Part shown: in pieces, positions 31,805-40,903 of the stretch
How the letters are laid out: each line of letters opens with the position of its first letter
Position numbering within the stretch: position 1 is the first letter of the stretch
Source of the DNA: Butyricicoccus faecihominis
GTDB lineage: Bacteria > Bacillota > Clostridia > Oscillospirales > Butyricicoccaceae
Direction: 5' to 3'
Length of the DNA stretch: 59,840 nt
NCBI RefSeq assembly: GCF_024462775.1
Contig: NZ_JANGCE010000023.1
Coordinates: 1-59,840 of the forward strand
Translations under genes and position numbers: made by a program
The notes under the pieces: generated by a model
The model's input: only the letters and a program-made list of their open reading frames with translations
Database searches by the model: none
What the model was told of the DNA's origin: nothing

Positions 31805-31833
31805 GCGGGCGACCTATGCGGTCACCCGCTTTT
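31805..31833 (+). terminator. Hairpin with T run after repeat copy 3
   Basis: 10-bp stem with one mismatch (gcgggcgacc / ggtcacccgc), then TTTT. It resembles the hairpin at 31670-31690, so the repeat may have split a duplicated terminator. Confidence 0.55.
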
Positions 31834-31865
31834 CAAATCAATTTATCATGTAAGGAGTTTTCACC

Positions 31866-32321
31866 ATGCTGATCCGCCCGATCCAAGCCGAGGACCGCGA
31901 TTACTTTCTGCGTTCGGTGCATGAATTTTACCATTCGCCCGCCGTTTGCCACGAGATACCCGAAGCAAACGCCGTGCGCACGTTCGAGCTGCTGATCCAC
32001 GGTTCGCCCTACGCCGCCTGTCTAATCGCCGAGGACGAGGACGGACGGCCCTGCGGCTATTGCCTGCTCGCCCTGACCTGGTCGAACGAAGCGGGCGGGC
32101 TGACCGTCTGGCTCGATGAAATATGGATCGACGAGCACATGCGCGGCAAGGGCCTTGGCAGCAAGATCATCGCCGCGGTGCACGAGCGATACAATACCGC
32201 CGCCCGCTACCGTTTGGAAGTGACAGACGACAACCCGCGCGCCGCCGCGCTGTACCGTTTGCGCGGCTTTGCCGATCTGCCTTACCGGCAGATGGTGCTG
32301 GACACGCCGAACGCGCTTTAA
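31866..32321 (+). CDS. GNAT-family N-acetyltransferase
   Basis: 151 residues, start after TAAGGAG. The acetyl-CoA-binding motif A ([19 protein letters not shown]) and the C-terminal [16 protein letters not shown] are clear. The substrate is unknown. It is followed within 10 bases by a DUF1905 gene. Confidence 0.88.
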   Translation: MLIRPIQAEDRDYFLRSVHEFYHSPAVCHEIPEANAVRTFELLIHGSPYAACLIAEDEDGRPCGYCLLALTWSNEAGGLTVWLDEIWIDEHMRGKGLGSKIIAAVHERYNTAARYRLEVTDDNPRAAALYRLRGFADLPYRQMVLDTPNAL

Positions 32322-32328
32322 GTCACGC

Positions 32329-32598
32329 ATGAACGAAACGCTATACGAGTTCGACGCGGTGCTGCGCAAGGTACCCGATCTGGACGGGGCCTATATCGAG
32401 TTCCCGCACGATGTGCGGCGGGAGTTTCACAAGGGCCGCGTCAAGGTGCGCGCCACGTTTGACGGCGTGCCGTACGACGGCAGTCTGGTGCGCATGAAAA
32501 CGCCGGGCCACATCCTCGGCGTGCGCAAGGATATCCGCGCGCGGATCGGCAAGCAGCCGGGGGATACCGTGCACGTCACCCTGCGCGAGCGCGCCTAA
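32329..32598 (+). CDS. DUF1905 family protein
   Basis: 89 residues from ATG 32329. [40 protein letters not shown] and [18 protein letters not shown] are typical of DUF1905, a small beta-barrel of unknown function. It has no good SD and starts 7 bases after the GNAT stop, so translation is probably coupled. Confidence 0.85.
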   Translation: MNETLYEFDAVLRKVPDLDGAYIEFPHDVRREFHKGRVKVRATFDGVPYDGSLVRMKTPGHILGVRKDIRARIGKQPGDTVHVTLRERA

Positions 32599-32627
32599 AA
32601 CCGCTGCTTCCCCTTTCCGTTTTTTTC

Positions 32628-32685
32628 TGGTATACTGAACAAACAGAAATCTTGTTTGCTTTAGGGCGGCGTGAGCTCACGCCGC
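32628..32685 (+). promoter_or_regulatory. MATE-gene promoter and 22-bp palindrome in the leader
   Basis: Extended -10 TGGTATACT (32628-32636). The leader then holds a perfect 22-bp palindrome (ggcggcgtgag / ctcacgccgcc, 32664-32685) ending about 20 bases before the start. This could be a repressor site or an RNA hairpin near the ribosome site (GGGAGGGG). Confidence 0.55.
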
Positions 32686-32706
32686 CTCTATTGGGAGGGG
32701 ATCGCT

Positions 32707-34074
32707 TTGGCGGCAGAAGCAGAAAAGGTAGAAGCCGGACAAAAAGAAAACAAAATGGGCACCATGCCGGAGGGCAAACTCATCATCACCATGTCGTTTC
32801 CGATCATGCTGTCCATGCTGATCCAAGCGCTTTATAACATTGTGGACAGCGCGTTCGTCGCGCGTATCAGCGAAAGCGCGCTGACCGCCGTGTCGCTCGC
32901 CTTTCCGGTGCAGCTTTTCATGATCGCGGTGGCGACCGGCGCGGGCGTTGGCGTGAACGCGCTGTTGTCCCGCAAGCTCGGCCAGCACAAGCAGGACGAA
33001 GCCGACGCGGTCGCGATGAACGGCGTGTTTCTCGCCGTGGTTTGCTGGCTGGTCTTCGCCGTGCTCGGCCTATTATTCGGCAAAAGCTTTATCGCCCTAT
33101 TTACCACCGACGCCGCCGTACGCGAAATGGGCACCAGCTACGTTACCGTTTGCACCGTTGCATCGTGCGGGGTGTTCCTGCTGTTCGTGGCCGAACGGCT
33201 GATGCAGGCGACCGGCAACACCGTTTACCACATGATCACCCAGCTGATCGGCGCGCTGATCAACTGCGTGCTCGATCCGATCATGATCTTCGGCCTGTTC
33301 GGCTTTCCCCGGCTTGGCACGACGGGCGCGGCCCTCGCCACCGTGACCGCACAGATCATCGCCATGTCCATCGGCTTTTTCATCAACGTTCGCTTTAATC
33401 ACGACGTGCGGCTCAAGCCGCGTTCGTTCCGGCCAAACGGCGCGATTTTGGGCGAGGTGTTAAAGATCGGCCTGCCCGCCGCAGTCACGCAGTCGCTCGC
33501 CAGCGTGCTCACCATCGGTCTAAACCGCATCCTCATGCCATTTTCCATGACCGCCGTCGGCTTTTACGGCGTGTACTATAAGCTGCAAAACTTTTTGTTC
33601 ATGCCGGTCTTTGGCCTGAACAACGCGCTGATCCCGATGATCGGGTATAACTTCGGCGCGAAAAAGTATGACCGTATCCATCGTATCACCAAGTACGCGC
33701 TTTTGCTTTCCGTCGGGATCATGGCGGGCGGCACCGTGCTGTTCGAACTGCTGCCACGCCCGCTGCTCGCCCTGTTCAAGGCTTCGGAGGAGATGCTCGC
33801 CATCGGCGTGCCCGCGATCCGCATCATCGCGCTTTCCATCTGCTTTGCGGGCGCGTCGGTCATTCTCTGCGGCTGCATGCAGGGACTGGGACGCGGCAAC
33901 GAATCGCTTCTGGTGACGCTTTTGCGGCAGATCGTCATTTTGCTGCCTCTGGCGGTGCTGCTCGCCCGGGTAAGCCTGCACGCGGTCTGGCTGGCTTTCC
34001 CGCTGGCCGAAATCGTCGGTTGCATCGCCGCCATGCTGCTGCACCGGCGCGTTACCGGACGCATGCTGCGGTAG
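32707..34074 (+). CDS. MATE-family multidrug/Na+ exporter
   Basis: 455 residues from TTG 32707 (GGGAGGGG 6-9 bases upstream). About 12 membrane segments. PIMLSMLIQALYNIVDSAFV and GTTGAALATVTAQIIAM match the MATE halves. The charged N-terminal 25 residues before the first helix are longer than usual. Role: cation-coupled efflux of drugs or metabolites. The leader palindrome suggests it has a local regulator site, but no TetR- or MarR-like gene is adjacent. Confidence 0.9.
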   Translation: MAAEAEKVEAGQKENKMGTMPEGKLIITMSFPIMLSMLIQALYNIVDSAFVARISESALTAVSLAFPVQLFMIAVATGAGVGVNALLSRKLGQHKQDEADAVAMNGVFLAVVCWLVFAVLGLLFGKSFIALFTTDAAVREMGTSYVTVCTVASCGVFLLFVAERLMQATGNTVYHMITQLIGALINCVLDPIMIFGLFGFPRLGTTGAALATVTAQIIAMSIGFFINVRFNHDVRLKPRSFRPNGAILGEVLKIGLPAAVTQSLASVLTIGLNRILMPFSMTAVGFYGVYYKLQNFLFMPVFGLNNALIPMIGYNFGAKKYDRIHRITKYALLLSVGIMAGGTVLFELLPRPLLALFKASEEMLAIGVPAIRIIALSICFAGASVILCGCMQGLGRGNESLLVTLLRQIVILLPLAVLLARVSLHAVWLAFPLAEIVGCIAAMLLHRRVTGRMLR

Positions 34075-34135
34075 CCTTGGCCCGAATTGGACAAACTATC
34101 CAATTTGCAAACATAAATTGTTAACAATTTCCCTC

Positions 34136-34164
34136 TTGTTTTTCGCCGCGCACCGGCATACAAT
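34136..34164 (+). promoter_or_regulatory. Promoter of the HD-domain gene
   Basis: TTGTTT (34136-34141), 17 bases, TACAAT (34159-34164), 31 bases before the ATG. Confidence 0.6.
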
Positions 34165-34195
34165 GAAAGCAAGAAAACCAAAGAGGGTGAGTCCA

Positions 34196-34711
34196 ATGGA
34201 AAGTGAAATACACCGCATGGCGCGGAATATCGTCGAGCACCCGCGTTACCAGCAGCTGCGCGAATTTCAGCACCACGGTGAGGCCAACTCCGTTTACGAC
34301 CATTCGCTGGCCGTGGCCGAGTGCGCCTATGGGATCGCCCGTAAGATGCGTCTGTCGGAGGACGAAACCGCTTCCGTTGTGCGCGCGGCTCTTCTGCATG
34401 ATTTCTTCGGATACGACTGGCACAGCGACCGGTTCCGCCGGTACTTGAAACATTTCTCCGGTCTGCGCCGACTTGGGCGCATGCACGCCTTTGTGCACGG
34501 CCACATCGCGGCCGACCGGGCCCGCTTCACCTTTCGCCTGAGCGAGAGTGAATGCGAGGCCATTGCGCGCCATATGTTTCCGCTTGCCGCTATGCCGCGT
34601 ACCCGCGTGGCTTGGATCGTCACGCTGGCCGACAAAGTCGTCGCTTCCCGTGAAATGAGTATCGCGCTTGGCGGCTATATGTCCGCGTTCTACCGCAAGG
34701 TCATTGCGTAA
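34196..34711 (+). CDS. HD-domain hydrolase
   Basis: 171 residues, ATG after GAGGGTGAG. The HD metal set is VYDHSLAVAECAYGIA with ALLHDFFGYDW and MHAFVHGHIA, and the C-terminal WIVTLADKVVASREM completes the family pattern of small clostridial HD hydrolases. Substrate unknown; not part of an operon. Confidence 0.87.
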   Translation: MESEIHRMARNIVEHPRYQQLREFQHHGEANSVYDHSLAVAECAYGIARKMRLSEDETASVVRAALLHDFFGYDWHSDRFRRYLKHFSGLRRLGRMHAFVHGHIAADRARFTFRLSESECEAIARHMFPLAAMPRTRVAWIVTLADKVVASREMSIALGGYMSAFYRKVIA

Positions 34712-34725
34712 CTTCATTAAAAAAT

Positions 34726-34760
34726 GCCGCCCGGATGTGTCTGTCCGGGCGGCGTATTTT
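34726..34760 (+). terminator. Terminator of the HD-domain gene
   Basis: 10-bp stem gccgcccgga/tccgggcggc (34726-34735 / 34744-34753) followed by TATTTTTT. Confidence 0.88.
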
Positions 34761-34775
34761 TTAGGTGATGCGCCA

Positions 34776-34904
34776 CGCTCACGATTTTATGCGCGGCGGT
34801 AGCCGCGCAACGGCGGGGTGGGGTCACCCCGCCCTACCCGCATGTAGGGCCGAGTGACCCCACTCGGCCGCCCGCGGCTCCTGCCGCGCATTTTATTGTG
34901 AGCG
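34776..34904. repeat. Palindromic repeat family B (129 bp, MITE-like)
   Basis: Imperfect 22-base terminal inverted repeats (cgctcacgatttt... / ...ttattgtgagcg) enclose two perfect inner hairpins: ggcggggtg/caccccgcc (34812-34833) and ggccgagtg/cactcggcc (34848-34869). Non-coding; single copy in this window. Confidence 0.7.
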
Positions 34905-34928
34905 AAACGAACCCTCCAACAGAAATAA

Positions 34929-34964
34929 AAACCGGCAAGCAGGTGCTATCCCGCTTGCCGGTTT
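34929..34964 (-). terminator. Terminator of the membrane-protein gene
   Basis: Perfect 12-bp stem (34929-34940 / 34953-34964), followed on the minus strand by TTTTATTT. Confidence 0.88.
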
Positions 34965-34971
34965 CTTACGC

Positions 34972-35805
34972 TTATTTTTCGCCCGCTTCTCCCTCCGGCG
35001 GGCCGTCCCCATCCTCCGGCGCGGGAAGCACGACTGGGATGAGCGACGCGGCAAAGCGGCCCTTTCCGCGTTTTTTAACGTAGAAATAACCGATAAAGGA
35101 GAAGATCAGCGCGCCCACACAGTTGACGATCAGGTCCTTCATCGTATCGATCAGGCCCACATCAAGATAGCCGCCGGGGAACTCCATCCAATCCTCGCCG
35201 TTGACGACCAGACTCGTGATCGGCTCGTGTACCACCGTGTTGAGCCCGCTTGGATTGAGCGATACCGAGTTGACCGTTTGCACGATAAAATCCTTTTGCA
35301 TATCCGTTCCGAGCAGTTGATCGGAACCAAACTCAAAAAACTCCCACAGCACGCCCACGGTCATGGAGAAACAAAACGCCACGATCGCCAAAAACAGCGG
35401 CGACAGGCGAAAGGTGAACCGCTCGCTTCGATTGAATAGGTCGACCAGCGAAAAGCCGACCGCCGCGACCAGAAAGCCGTTTAGCGTGTGCAGCATCGTA
35501 TCCCAATACGGGATGATGGTGTAAAACGAATTGATTTCGCCCAAGATTTCCGCCGCGAAGATAAAGCAGTAAATAATGCCCTCCATCACGGGCGGGATAT
35601 CGATGGACAGGCGCTTTTCCAGCGCCATCGGCACGCAGAACAGGATGAGCGCCAAAACGCACACGAACACGTTCTCGTACCGCCCCATAAACGCCGCGCG
35701 GATGAGCGTGAGCACGATAAAGAAGGATAAAACGCCGCGTATGGTCATGCGCCGCCGCACCTGTACCGGCGCTTGTTCTTCAGTTTTCTTTTTACGGCCT
35801 AGCAT
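34972..35805 (-). CDS. Multipass membrane protein (DUF2238/YjdF-like)
   Basis: 277 residues, ATG after AAAGGAAC. About six membrane segments, with YWDTMLHTLNGF, GVLWEFFEFGSDQLLGTDMQK and DTMKDLIVNCVGAL. These conserved acidic and His residues within or next to helices match the YjdF-like family. The basic N-terminus and acidic Pro-rich C-terminus are cytosolic. Function unknown. TATAAT on the minus strand (35846-35851) marks the promoter. Confidence 0.75.
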   Translation of the reverse strand: MLGRKKKTEEQAPVQVRRRMTIRGVLSFFIVLTLIRAAFMGRYENVFVCVLALILFCVPMALEKRLSIDIPPVMEGIIYCFIFAAEILGEINSFYTIIPYWDTMLHTLNGFLVAAVGFSLVDLFNRSERFTFRLSPLFLAIVAFCFSMTVGVLWEFFEFGSDQLLGTDMQKDFIVQTVNSVSLNPSGLNTVVHEPITSLVVNGEDWMEFPGGYLDVGLIDTMKDLIVNCVGALIFSFIGYFYVKKRGKGRFAASLIPVVLPAPEDGDGPPEGEAGEK

Positions 35806-35934
35806 ATCAGTTCCTTTCCCAATGGTTCGTTTCTCTTAAGTTTATATTATAGCACCGATCCACCCAAAAGAAAACCATAGCCCCTTTTATTTACCTGCGC
35901 GGGGCGGTGTGTTTTTCCTTTTGACGCGCTTTCA

Positions 35935-35963
35935 TTGCAACATCCCCCAAAAGGCATTATAAT
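35935..35963 (+). promoter_or_regulatory. Promoter of the nuclease-helicase gene
   Basis: TTGCAA (35935-35940), 17 bases, perfect TATAAT (35958-35963), 34 bases before the ATG at 35998. Confidence 0.75.
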
Positions 35964-35997
35964 GAGACCAGCTTGTTTGGATAGAAGGTGTCTTTTT

Positions 35998-38900
35998 ATG
36001 TATATCGCGGATCTGCATATTCATTCCCGTTTTTCCCGCGCCACCAGCCGCGAATGCGACGCGCCCCATCTGGATTGGTGGGCCCGCCGCAAGGGGATCT
36101 CGCTGCTTGGCACGGGCGATTTCACGCACCCCGCGTGGCGCGAAGAGCTAAAGGCGCAGCTTGAACCCGCAGGGGACGGCGTGTATCAGCTGCGGGAGGC
36201 ATATCGCCTGCCCTTCGCCACGCCCGGTGAAACGCCCCGCTTTGTCGTGACGGGCGAGATCAGCTCCATCTACAAGCGGGACGGCAAGACCCGCAAGGTG
36301 CATAATTTAATTTTACTGCCCAGTCTGGAAGCGGCGAACGAGCTGTCCGCGCGGCTGGAAGCCATCGGCAATATCCATTCGGACGGGCGGCCCATTCTGG
36401 GGCTGGACAGCCGCGACCTGCTCGAATTGACGCTCGAGACCTGCCCGGAGGCCGAGTTTATCCCCGCGCACATCTGGACGCCGCACTTTTCCATGTTCGG
36501 CGCGTTTTCGGACTTCGACACCGTTTCCGCGTGCTTTGACGATATGACGCCCCACATCCACGCAGTAGAGACCGGACTCTCCTCCGACCCGCCGATGAAC
36601 TGGCGCGTTTCCGCGCTGGACGGGTTGACGCTGGTATCGAATTCGGACGCGCACTCCCCAGCCAAGCTGGGCCGCGAAGCCAATTTGCTGGAGACCGCGC
36701 GCACCTATCCTGCGCTGGTTCGCGCCATCCGCACCGGCCAAGGGTTTGAGGGCACGGTGGAGTTTTTCCCGGAGGAAGGCAAATACCATTTGGACGGGCA
36801 CCGGAATTGCGGCGTTTGCTTAACGCCCGCCGAGACCGCCGCGCGGGGCGGTCTATGCCCGGTCTGCGGCAAAAAGCTGACCGTTGGCGTGGAGCACCGG
36901 GTCGAAGCGCTGGCCGATCGCCCCGCGGATTTCCGGCCCGCAGCGGCCAAGCCCTTTGAAAGCCTTGCGCCGCTGCCCGAGGCCATTGCGGCTTCCACCG
37001 GCGGCTCGGCCACGGGCAAAAAAACGCTGGAACAGTACGAGCGCATGCTCCGCGAATTGGGGCCGGAATTTTATATTTTGCGGCAAGCGCCAATCCCGGA
37101 TATCGAACAGGTTGCGGGGCCGTGCGTGGCCGAGGGCATTCGCCGCCTTCGCATCGGTCAGGTAGACCGGCGCGCCGGCTTTGACGGCGAATACGGCACC
37201 ATTTCCCTGTTAACCCCCGCCGAGATCGAGCGGTTCAGCGGCCAGATCTCCCTATTCGGCGCGGAAGCGCCGCAGGGAAAGAAAAAGGCGGCCAAAGCGC
37301 TTGCCAAGGCCGCCCCGGCGCTGTCCGCCGCACCGGTGGACGAAGCGCCGAACCCGGAGCAGCTGGCGGCGATTGCCGCCGCGGAACAGACGGTGGCGGT
37401 CGTGGCCGGGCCGGGCACGGGCAAGACCAAAACGCTGGTCGCCCGCATCGCCCATTTAATCGAAGAACGGGGCGTGAAGCCGGGCGAGATCACCGCCGTT
37501 ACCTTTACCAACCAAGCGGCCGCCGAAATGCTCGATCGTTTGGAAAAGCGGCTGGGCGGCAAACGCGCGGTGCAGCGCATGACCATCGGCACCTTTCACG
37601 CGATCTGTCTGAACCTTTTAAAGGGCGCGCGTCTGATCGGTCAGGGCGAGGCGCTTACCGTCGCGGCGCAGGTGCTCCGCGAGCACGCGGGCAAGGGCGG
37701 CCCACGCGCGCTGCTGCAAGCGGTCTCCCGCGTAAAAAACGGCGCGTCTTTGGAGGATACCGGGCTGGGCGGCGACCTATATGAAGCTTACTGCGCGCGC
37801 CTGCGGCAAATGGGCGTTTTGGATTTCGACGACCTGCTCACCGAAGCGCTGGGGCTGGATACCGCGGGCCTAAAAAGCTTTTCCCACCTGCTGGTGGACG
37901 AATTTCAGGACATCAACGACACCCAATATGCACTGATCCGCGCGTGGAGCGAACACGGCAAAAGCCTGTTCGTCATCGGCGACCCGGACCAGTCTATTTA
38001 CGGCTTTCGCGGCGCAAGCGGCCGCTGCTTTGAGCGGCTGTTGGAGGACTGCCCGAAAGCGCGCGAAATCCGCCTACAGCAAAATTACCGCTCCGCGCCG
38101 GAAATCCTCGCTGCGGCCGCGCCGGTGATCGAGCAAAACCCCGGCGGTTCACGCGCGCTTGCCGCGCACCGCGCCCCCGGCGCCGCCGTGCGTCTGGTGC
38201 GGGCGGCGGACGGTTTCGCGGAGGGGATCTTCATCGCCAAGGAAATTGGCCGCATGGTCGGCGGCGTCGATATGCTGGAAGCGCAAAAGCTGGAGCACGA
38301 ACGGGAGATACGCGCCTTTTCCGATATCGCGGTGCTTTGCCGCACGCACCGGCAGTTAGAACTGATTGAAAAATGCCTGACGCACGACGATATCCCCTGC
38401 ATCATCAGCGGCCGGGAGGATTTTCTGGATGATGATACGGTGCGCGGCGCGCTCGCCTTCTGGCGGTCGCTCCAAGCGCCGGACGACGCGGCGGCGCTTG
38501 AGACCGCGCTTCACCTGCTGTGGCGCTGTCCGGCCGATCTGATCCAAAAGGCGCAGGCGGCCTGCGCCGCGTTGGACACGTTCGATCCCGATCCTCTGCG
38601 CCCGCTCGCGGCGGGCTACGGCCATCTGGAAGCGTGGCTCGGGCGCGCCGAGGAATGGCTGCCCCATATGAAGGAAAAGCCCCGCAAGCTGGTGGAACGC
38701 TGGGCGGAGCAGTACGGCGATTCGCCCGCCCTGACGCGCCTGCGGGACATGGCAGTGTTTTACGCCACCCTGTCCGAGCTGTGGAACGCGCTGACGCTGG
38801 GGCAGGAAGCCGACTTGCGCCGCGCCGCGGGCAAGGGCTGGCAGTCCGGCGCGGTGCGGCTGATGACGCTGCACGGCTCCAAGGGGCTGGAATTTCCCGC

Positions 38901-39138
38901 CGTGTTCGTGGCCGGTATCACCGCAGGGTCGCTTCCGCTGGAATCGCAGGCGCGCCCGGCCGACCTCGAAGAGGAACGGCGGCTGTTCTACGTCGGCATG
39001 ACGCGCGCGCGGGACGAGCTGATCCTTACCGCGGGCGGCGAGCCCTCTGTTTTCCTAAACGACCTGCCTGACCGTGTCAGGCGGGAAAACGCCGCGCGGC
39101 GGCGTGACGCTCCGCTGGAGCAGATCAGCCTATTTTAA
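35998..39138 (+). CDS. EndoQ-like PHP nuclease fused to a UvrD/PcrA-type helicase
   Basis: 1046 residues from ATG 35998. Residues 1-410: PHP fold of the endonuclease Q type (DLHIHSRFSRATS, GTGDFTHP, HIWTPHFSMFG, SNSDAHSP) with a C4 zinc motif (C271-x2-C274, C287-x2-C290, GVEHRVEALADRP). EndoQ enzymes cut 5' of deaminated bases. Residues 450-1035: SF1A helicase with Walker A GPGTGKT (471-477), DEFQD (634-638), GDPDQSIYGFRG, QNYRS, LHGSKGLEF and VGMTRAR. QISLF occurs at 416-420 in the linker and again as the last five residues; both match the bacterial beta-clamp-binding consensus. Likely a repair machine; the regulator gene follows 12 bases later. Confidence 0.87.
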   Translation: MYIADLHIHSRFSRATSRECDAPHLDWWARRKGISLLGTGDFTHPAWREELKAQLEPAGDGVYQLREAYRLPFATPGETPRFVVTGEISSIYKRDGKTRKVHNLILLPSLEAANELSARLEAIGNIHSDGRPILGLDSRDLLELTLETCPEAEFIPAHIWTPHFSMFGAFSDFDTVSACFDDMTPHIHAVETGLSSDPPMNWRVSALDGLTLVSNSDAHSPAKLGREANLLETARTYPALVRAIRTGQGFEGTVEFFPEEGKYHLDGHRNCGVCLTPAETAARGGLCPVCGKKLTVGVEHRVEALADRPADFRPAAAKPFESLAPLPEAIAASTGGSATGKKTLEQYERMLRELGPEFYILRQAPIPDIEQVAGPCVAEGIRRLRIGQVDRRAGFDGEYGTISLLTPAEIERFSGQISLFGAEAPQGKKKAAKALAKAAPALSAAPVDEAPNPEQLAAIAAAEQTVAVVAGPGTGKTKTLVARIAHLIEERGVKPGEITAVTFTNQAAAEMLDRLEKRLGGKRAVQRMTIGTFHAICLNLLKGARLIGQGEALTVAAQVLREHAGKGGPRALLQAVSRVKNGASLEDTGLGGDLYEAYCARLRQMGVLDFDDLLTEALGLDTAGLKSFSHLLVDEFQDINDTQYALIRAWSEHGKSLFVIGDPDQSIYGFRGASGRCFERLLEDCPKAREIRLQQNYRSAPEILAAAAPVIEQNPGGSRALAAHRAPGAAVRLVRAADGFAEGIFIAKEIGRMVGGVDMLEAQKLEHEREIRAFSDIAVLCRTHRQLELIEKCLTHDDIPCIISGREDFLDDDTVRGALAFWRSLQAPDDAAALETALHLLWRCPADLIQKAQAACAALDTFDPDPLRPLAAGYGHLEAWLGRAEEWLPHMKEKPRKLVERWAEQYGDSPALTRLRDMAVFYATLSELWNALTLGQEADLRRAAGKGWQSGAVRLMTLHGSKGLEFPAVFVAGITAGSLPLESQARPADLEEERRLFYVGMTRARDELILTAGGEPSVFLNDLPDRVRRENAARRRDAPLEQISLF

Positions 39139-39150
39139 AGGTGGCGCAAT

Positions 39151-39819
39151 ATGCAAAAAATCATGATCATAGAAGACGACCCGGCGATCCGGGACGAACT
39201 GGCGCTGCTGCTCGGCAACGAGGGCTTTGAGCCGCTGACCGTCACGGATTTCACACAGGTGACGGCACAGATCGCGGCGCGCGCGCCGGACCTGATCCTG
39301 CTTGATCTGGGTCTTCCCGGCAGAGACGGCTTTTCGCTGTGCGCCGAGATCCATAAGCAATCCGCTGTGCCCATCATTTTCGTGACCAGCCGCGATTCCG
39401 CGATGGATGAATTGCGGGCGCTCAGTCTTGGCGGGGACGATTACATCACCAAACCCTATAATATCCCCGTGCTTCTGGCCCGCGTCAAAGCCGTGCTGCG
39501 GCGCAGCGGCGGCGCGGCGGACACAGCGGACGTACTGGAAACAAAAGGCCTGACGCTCAGCCTCGCGGGGGGCGTCGCTTCCAAGGGGGCGCAAACCGTG
39601 GAACTGACCCGCAACGAAATCAAAATTCTGGCCCATTTAATGAACCGCCCCGACGAGATCGTTTCCCGCGCCGATCTGATCGAAGCCCTGTGGGACAGTC
39701 AGATCTATATCGACGATAATACACTGAGCGTAAATATGACCCGGCTGCGCGCCAAGCTGGAAGGGCTGGGCCTGCCCGGCTATATCAAGACCCGGCGCGG
39801 ATTGGGGTACCAGATATGA
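39151..39819 (+). CDS. BceR-like OmpR-family response regulator
   Basis: 222 residues. E8/D9/D10, D52 (LILLDLGLPGRDG), the lysine in DDYITKPYN and a winged helix with VELTRNEIKILAHLM and NTLSVNMTRLRAKL, all typical of the regulators paired with Bce transporters. SD AGGTGG. It starts 12 bases after the helicase stop, so read-through from that promoter is possible. The ATGA overlap couples it to the kinase. Confidence 0.93.
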   Translation: MQKIMIIEDDPAIRDELALLLGNEGFEPLTVTDFTQVTAQIAARAPDLILLDLGLPGRDGFSLCAEIHKQSAVPIIFVTSRDSAMDELRALSLGGDDYITKPYNIPVLLARVKAVLRRSGGAADTADVLETKGLTLSLAGGVASKGAQTVELTRNEIKILAHLMNRPDEIVSRADLIEALWDSQIYIDDNTLSVNMTRLRAKLEGLGLPGYIKTRRGLGYQI

Positions 39820-40826
39820 AGTTTGGCGAATTTTTATCCGACCGGCTGGGGCGGCTGGCCGTGCAGCTGCTGTTCATGGCGGCCGTGGCCGTATTCCTGT
39901 TGTCCACGGGCACACAGTCCGGCGTGCTTACCATTTTTCTAATCTTCTGGTTTCTGCTCATGGCTGGCACGCAAGGGTACGATTATTACAAATGCCGCGC
40001 CCATCTGAACGAACTGACCGCCATTATGGATGGGCTCGATCAAAAGCACCTGTTCGCCGCGTGCGCGCCGAAACCCAAGAGCCCTTACGAGCGCCGGCTG
40101 TTCGAGCTGATGCGCCGGTCCGGCAAGGCGATGATCGAAGCGGTATCGGACGCGGAGGCCGGCCGGAAGGAATACCGCGCCTACGTGGAAAGCTGGGTGC
40201 ACGAAATTAAAACGCCCATCACGGCGGCCCAGCTCCTTTGCCGCCATGCCGATGCGGAAACGCGGCGCAAGCTCTCCTACGAGCTTGCGCAGATCGATAA
40301 TCATGTGGAGCGCGCGCTTTTTTACGCCCGGGCCGAAAGCTCGGAAAAGGACTTTATCATCCGCCAAACCGATCTGGCGGAGATCGCGGCGCAGGCGATT
40401 GAACGCCACCGCACGCTATTGATCCAAAACGGCGTGCGCGTGCAAACGGAAGGGCTTGACCAAACCGTTTATACGGATGGCAAATGGGCCGGCTTTATGC
40501 TGGGCCAGCTGCTGCAAAACGCGGTGCGCTATCGCGGGAACGCTCCGGTCATCACGCTATCCGCGCGGCGGTTGGGGCGGCAGGTGCAGCTTACGGTGCG
40601 GGATAACGGCATCGGCATTCCCCCGCACGAGCTGTCCCGCGTGATGGAGCGGGGCTTTACCGGCAGCAACGGCCGCGCGCGCGGCGGCGCGACCGGCATG
40701 GGGCTTTATCTCTGCCGCCGGTTGGCGGGCTTTTTGCAGATCGATCTGCGCCTTGCCTCCGTCCTTGGCCGGGAGACCAGCGTCAGCCTGACCTTTCCCG
40801 CCCAAGAAAACCTTTCAAAAATGTAA
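39816..40826 (+). CDS. BceS-like intramembrane-sensing histidine kinase
   Basis: 336 residues: two membrane helices (about 13-32 and 36-54) with almost no external loop, then His129 in SWVHEIKTPI, N box LGQLLQNAVRY, DNGIGIPPHE and G box GATGMGLYLCRRL. Kinases of this design sense antimicrobial peptides through their partner ABC transporter, here the downstream ATPase/permease. Part of the four-gene Bce-type module. Confidence 0.93.
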   Translation: MKFGEFLSDRLGRLAVQLLFMAAVAVFLLSTGTQSGVLTIFLIFWFLLMAGTQGYDYYKCRAHLNELTAIMDGLDQKHLFAACAPKPKSPYERRLFELMRRSGKAMIEAVSDAEAGRKEYRAYVESWVHEIKTPITAAQLLCRHADAETRRKLSYELAQIDNHVERALFYARAESSEKDFIIRQTDLAEIAAQAIERHRTLLIQNGVRVQTEGLDQTVYTDGKWAGFMLGQLLQNAVRYRGNAPVITLSARRLGRQVQLTVRDNGIGIPPHELSRVMERGFTGSNGRARGGATGMGLYLCRRLAGFLQIDLRLASVLGRETSVSLTFPAQENLSKM

Positions 40827-40903
40827 GATAAGGCACGGTTAGTTCGATACCACAAGCTTTGCTTCTGGTGTATCCTAACATCATAAGCAAGGAGGGCACG
40901 AAC

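Noticed and set aside
32329-32598. Longer DUF1905 frame starting at 32269
   Set aside because: It would begin inside the GNAT gene; ATG 32329 matches the family N-terminus.
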